A stretch of 64,000 nt of DNA from Clostridium cylindrosporum DSM 605 (GTDB lineage Bacteria; Bacillota; Clostridia; Clostridiales; Caloramatoraceae): NCBI RefSeq assembly GCF_001047375.1, contig NZ_LFVU01000006.1:48724-112723 (forward strand), written 5' to 3'. The notes below the pieces were generated by a model that searched no databases, was not told where the DNA came from, and saw nothing but the letters and a program-made list of their open reading frames with translations. The position numbers and the translations under genes are program-made. Of the stretch, positions 61,662 through 64,000 are shown piece by piece (position 1 is the first letter of the stretch; each line of letters starts with the position of its first letter).

Positions 61662-61915
61662 AAAAATAAAACTCCCGTCCTGAAAAACAGGGACGAGAGA
61701 TAAATTCCCGCGGTTCCACCCAGATTGGCATAAACCCACTTAAAGCTTTAACGCAGCAAACGCTGTTCCCTATAAGTTAAAAGTAACTTCTTCAAGACAG
61801 AACTCATGGGTGGTTTTCAATTAGCCTAGCTAAGAAAGTCTTTCAGCCAAGGACTTTCCTCTCTTATAACCGGTCCTAAAATACTCTTCCCAATCACAGT
61901 TTTTATAATACTGAC
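61662..61915 (-). promoter_or_regulatory. T-box leader of thrS
   Basis: The minus strand holds TGGGTGGAACCGCGG at about 61708-61722, the T-box antiterminator core. A terminator follows at about 61670-61700 (CTCTCGTCCCTG / CAGGACGGGAG, then TTTTATTTTTT). The element is about 250 bases; the specifier codon was not located. Confidence 0.9.
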
Positions 61916-61918
61916 TGC

Positions 61919-61947
61919 ATTATATCATATAAGTATTTTAATGTCTA
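61919..61947 (-). promoter_or_regulatory. Sigma-A promoter of thrS leader
   Basis: Minus-strand TAGACA, a 17-base spacer and TATAAT immediately before the T-box. Confidence 0.75.
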
Positions 61948-61956
61948 TATTTGTAT

Positions 61957-62868
61957 TTACATAAATAATCCTACAAGTTCTTTACATTTATCACATCCAC
62001 TACAAAGTATCATTCTATCACCAAAAATATTTATTAAGGTATCAATAGATTCTTTAAAGTTGATATTTTCAAAACCATGGATTACTATTTTTAAAGGTGA
62101 GGATGTTATAAGAGCGCTTATTAGTATGTCTTCCCTATGAGACATATTACCACTTGTATCTAATCCAAAATCCTCAAAAAATTCATCTGTAATATCTAAA
62201 TCATCCTCGTTTGTTATTTGGTATTTGCTATCATCTTTTATAAATATGTTAACAATCTCATATTTACTTTCTTGAATATCCACGAAATATTTTAGAAGTT
62301 TTATAAACTCACTATATTCTCTTTCTAAAACATAATCTTCAACTACCTTATCTACAATAACGTTTAACTCTGACATTATGTTTTTAAGTCTAAACCTTAC
62401 AAAGCCTTCTATATTTATTTCTTGATTATTATCTAAATAGTCTTGAATTTTTTTAATAACTGAGTTTTTACAACTTATACTTGATATAAGTCCTCCAGCT
62501 ATAAATGTGCCTGATCCCGACATTAGTGAATTACATCTTTTTATTATTTCTGTTTTTTCTTTATTTTCAAGATAATAATAACTATCTTTTACGATTTTCT
62601 TAATTATTTTCTCTTCATATTCACTTGATATAAACTCATATATAATGTTTGATGCATATGCATAAAAAAACTCTTTACATTCATTAAAGAATGTAATATT
62701 TTCTTCTGTATCCTTAAGTATGCACTTTATATAATTAACTTGACCTACCGCGCTTTCAACAATAGCAGCATCAACTCTTTTTTCTTTTAAATATGAGCAT
62801 AACTGAGTAAATTTATAGTACATGTCATTTCTAGTGTTCGTATATCCTATAGACAGGAGAAGCAACAT
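61957..62868 (-). CDS. ytxC: YtxC-like putative sporulation protein
   Basis: 304 residues. Resembles YtxC of Bacillus and clostridia: FVRFRLKNIMSELNVIVDKV with the following EYSEFIKLLKYFVDIQES segment is the hallmark. The C-terminus has a CSGCDKC motif that may bind metal. YtxC is annotated as sporulation-related, with no proven biochemical role. Start 62868 has AAGGGAGTG upstream; a TTG 15 bases before lacks a site. The gene lies upstream of thrS on the same strand, as is common in clostridia. Confidence 0.8.
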   Translation of the reverse strand: MLLLLSIGYTNTRNDMYYKFTQLCSYLKEKRVDAAIVESAVGQVNYIKCILKDTEENITFFNECKEFFYAYASNIIYEFISSEYEEKIIKKIVKDSYYYLENKEKTEIIKRCNSLMSGSGTFIAGGLISSISCKNSVIKKIQDYLDNNQEINIEGFVRFRLKNIMSELNVIVDKVVEDYVLEREYSEFIKLLKYFVDIQESKYEIVNIFIKDDSKYQITNEDDLDITDEFFEDFGLDTSGNMSHREDILISALITSSPLKIVIHGFENINFKESIDTLINIFGDRMILCSGCDKCKELVGLFM

Positions 62869-62931
62869 TATCACTCCCTTCAAGAATAGTATGTGTGCTC
62901 CATAAAATGATATTCAGGAAAAAACCGGAGA

Positions 62932-63696
62932 TTATATACCATTATATTCTTTTAGTGGTATTAATGTCCCTAAATCAATTAATTTATTTTTACTTAAAGA
63001 CATAGGTTTTACTCTATGCTTTTTAAGAAATTCATTAATTTCATTAGCGTCTTTATGTAGTGATATATTCCCATAAAATCCTAACTCTAAAGATGAAATC
63101 TTTCCTGAAGCCCCTCCTATAAAACCATAATTCATATCAAATAAGTCAATGAATCCAGGTGATATTAACAGAGACTCTTTTTTCTCCTTAATTAATATAG
63201 TATGAATTCCAGGATCAGATGTTACAAATACTCCAGAAGAAACTATTAATGTTGAACACTTAGTATACCCTTGCTTAACATTTATTATTCTTTTACCTTT
63301 TTGAACAAGCTTATCTATAAGAGTAGTATCAGTAAACTTTTCATTACAAATAACACAATCCTCATCTATACAAACATTATATTGCACATCTAGGGGATAT
63401 TTATTTGTAAGTTCACTTTTCCCTTGAATTATATTAAAACCATTATCCTCAAGTTTATATACAAAATCTTCTGATATGTTTCTAGCAACTACTATATCAC
63501 TACCGCCTATATGACACATCATAATATCAGGATGATAGGAAATAGAATTATATAAAGCCCCAATTTTTTTAGTTTTTATAATTTTTATCTTTTTATAAAG
63601 TAAAGCTTTTTCTATATCCCTAGGTATTCTCCCATCTACTACTGCAAGTGAAACTTTATTCTCTGGCAAGTTAGGTACTCTCACAATTTTTTCCAC
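62932..63696 (-). CDS. Uncharacterised protein, possible DUF6873/GME-fold
   Basis: 254 residues from GTG 63696 (GGAGATGAT upstream). Alternating strand and helix with conserved-looking turns (SYHPDIMMCHIGGSDIVVA, GYTKCSTLIVSSGVF, YGFIGGASGKISS). The layout recalls the DUF6873 family, described as having a guanidine-modifying-enzyme-like fold; I hold this loosely. No signal peptide or membrane helix. It lies between a tRNA cluster and ytxC. Confidence 0.6.
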   Translation of the reverse strand: MEKIVRVPNLPENKVSLAVVDGRIPRDIEKALLYKKIKIIKTKKIGALYNSISYHPDIMMCHIGGSDIVVARNISEDFVYKLEDNGFNIIQGKSELTNKYPLDVQYNVCIDEDCVICNEKFTDTTLIDKLVQKGKRIINVKQGYTKCSTLIVSSGVFVTSDPGIHTILIKEKKESLLISPGFIDLFDMNYGFIGGASGKISSLELGFYGNISLHKDANEINEFLKKHRVKPMSLSKNKLIDLGTLIPLKEYNGI

Positions 63697-63751
63697 ATAA
63701 TCATCTCCAAAGTCTAATTTATTAACATAAACACTTATAAATTTACATATA

Positions 63752-63782
63752 AAAAAACCTTGAAGTTAACTTCAAGGTTTTT

Positions 63783-63783
<1 letters not shown>
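63752..63783. terminator. Bidirectional terminator at the tRNA cluster end
   Basis: AAAAAACCTTGAAGTT pairs with its perfect complement, with A and T tracts at both ends. It overlaps the encoded CCA of tRNA-Cys. Confidence 0.8.
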
Positions 63784-63857
<74 letters not shown>

Positions 63858-63866
63858 ATATGAAAT

Positions 63867-63941
63867 TGGAGCGGAAGACGAGATTCGAACTCGCGACGTT
63901 CACCTTGGCAAGGTGACGCTCTACCACTGAGCCACTCCCGC
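63867..63941 (-). tRNA. tRNA-Gly (GCC)
   Basis: Minus-strand cloverleaf starting GCGGGAGTGGCTC; anticodon loop TTGCCAA; T-arm GTTCGAATC; CCA encoded. Confidence 0.95.
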
Positions 63942-63946
63942 ATAAA

Positions 63947-64000
63947 TGGTGCCTCGAGCCGGAATCGAACCAGCGACACGGGGATTTTCAGTCCCCTGCT
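63947..64000 (-). tRNA. tRNA-Phe (GAA), partial
   Basis: The 3' two thirds only: anticodon loop CTGAAAA between GGGGA and TCCCC, T-arm GTTCGATTC, acceptor TCGAGGC, A, CCA. The 5' part is beyond the right edge. Confidence 0.9.

Noticed and set aside
61632..61739. Longer ThrRS from an upstream ATG
   Set aside because: It would read through the T-box core and terminator.

Overview
The window comes from a low-GC, anaerobic, motile, spore-forming Firmicute, most likely a Clostridium (sensu lato). The signs are AT-rich DNA, AGGAGG-type ribosome binding sites, pyruvate formate-lyase with its activase, SpoIID-like and YtxC-like proteins, T-box leaders, a sigma-28 flagellin promoter, and the Firmicute orders infC-rpmI-rplT and pheS-pheT-zapA. 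No species can be named from sequence alone. Most genes lie on the minus strand.

Layout. 1-9.9 kb: envelope and sugar genes (a nucleotide-sugar dehydrogenase cut by the left edge, a membrane UDP-sugar 4,6-dehydratase, two SpoIID-like proteins, a phosphohexomutase), then a TPR protein and an MgtC-type protein. 10-17.7 kb: pflBA, an acetyltransferase, glucose-6-phosphate isomerase and a second phosphohexomutase. 17.9-32.1 kb: a glycan island of tightly packed genes next to flagellin. It holds CDP-6-deoxyhexose synthesis genes, three tandem radical SAM/SPASM proteins, an FkbM methyltransferase, a GT4 enzyme and two TPR-containing glycosyltransferases. The likely job is to build and attach an unusual flagellin glycan. 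32.2-32.9 kb: a decayed IS200/IS605-type element.

32.9-40.2 kb: a segmental duplication. The right copy holds an intact small coiled-coil gene and mutS2; the left copy is a decayed fragment of both. Between them lie about 4.6 kb of accessory genes: an MqsR-like toxin with an MqsA/Panacea-type antitoxin, and an unrecognised two-gene operon (a protein with a PLD-like, VPA1262-like C-terminus plus a helical protein) preceded by a 32-bp perfect palindrome. This is the most defence-island-like part of the window. The direct-repeat layout fits integration by a single homologous crossover.

41-64 kb: mainly housekeeping. It contains a U32 protein, a sodium-dependent transporter, a lipoprotein, divergent argJC and argBD with a probable ARG box, zapA, pheST under a T-box, an rRNA methyltransferase, KtrAB potassium uptake, infC-rpmI-rplT with a structured leader and an AUU start, thrS under a T-box, ytxC, an unknown protein and three tRNAs (Cys, Gly, partial Phe). 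Two structured non-coding elements, at 7879-7934 and 43955-44146, are not explained by any gene.
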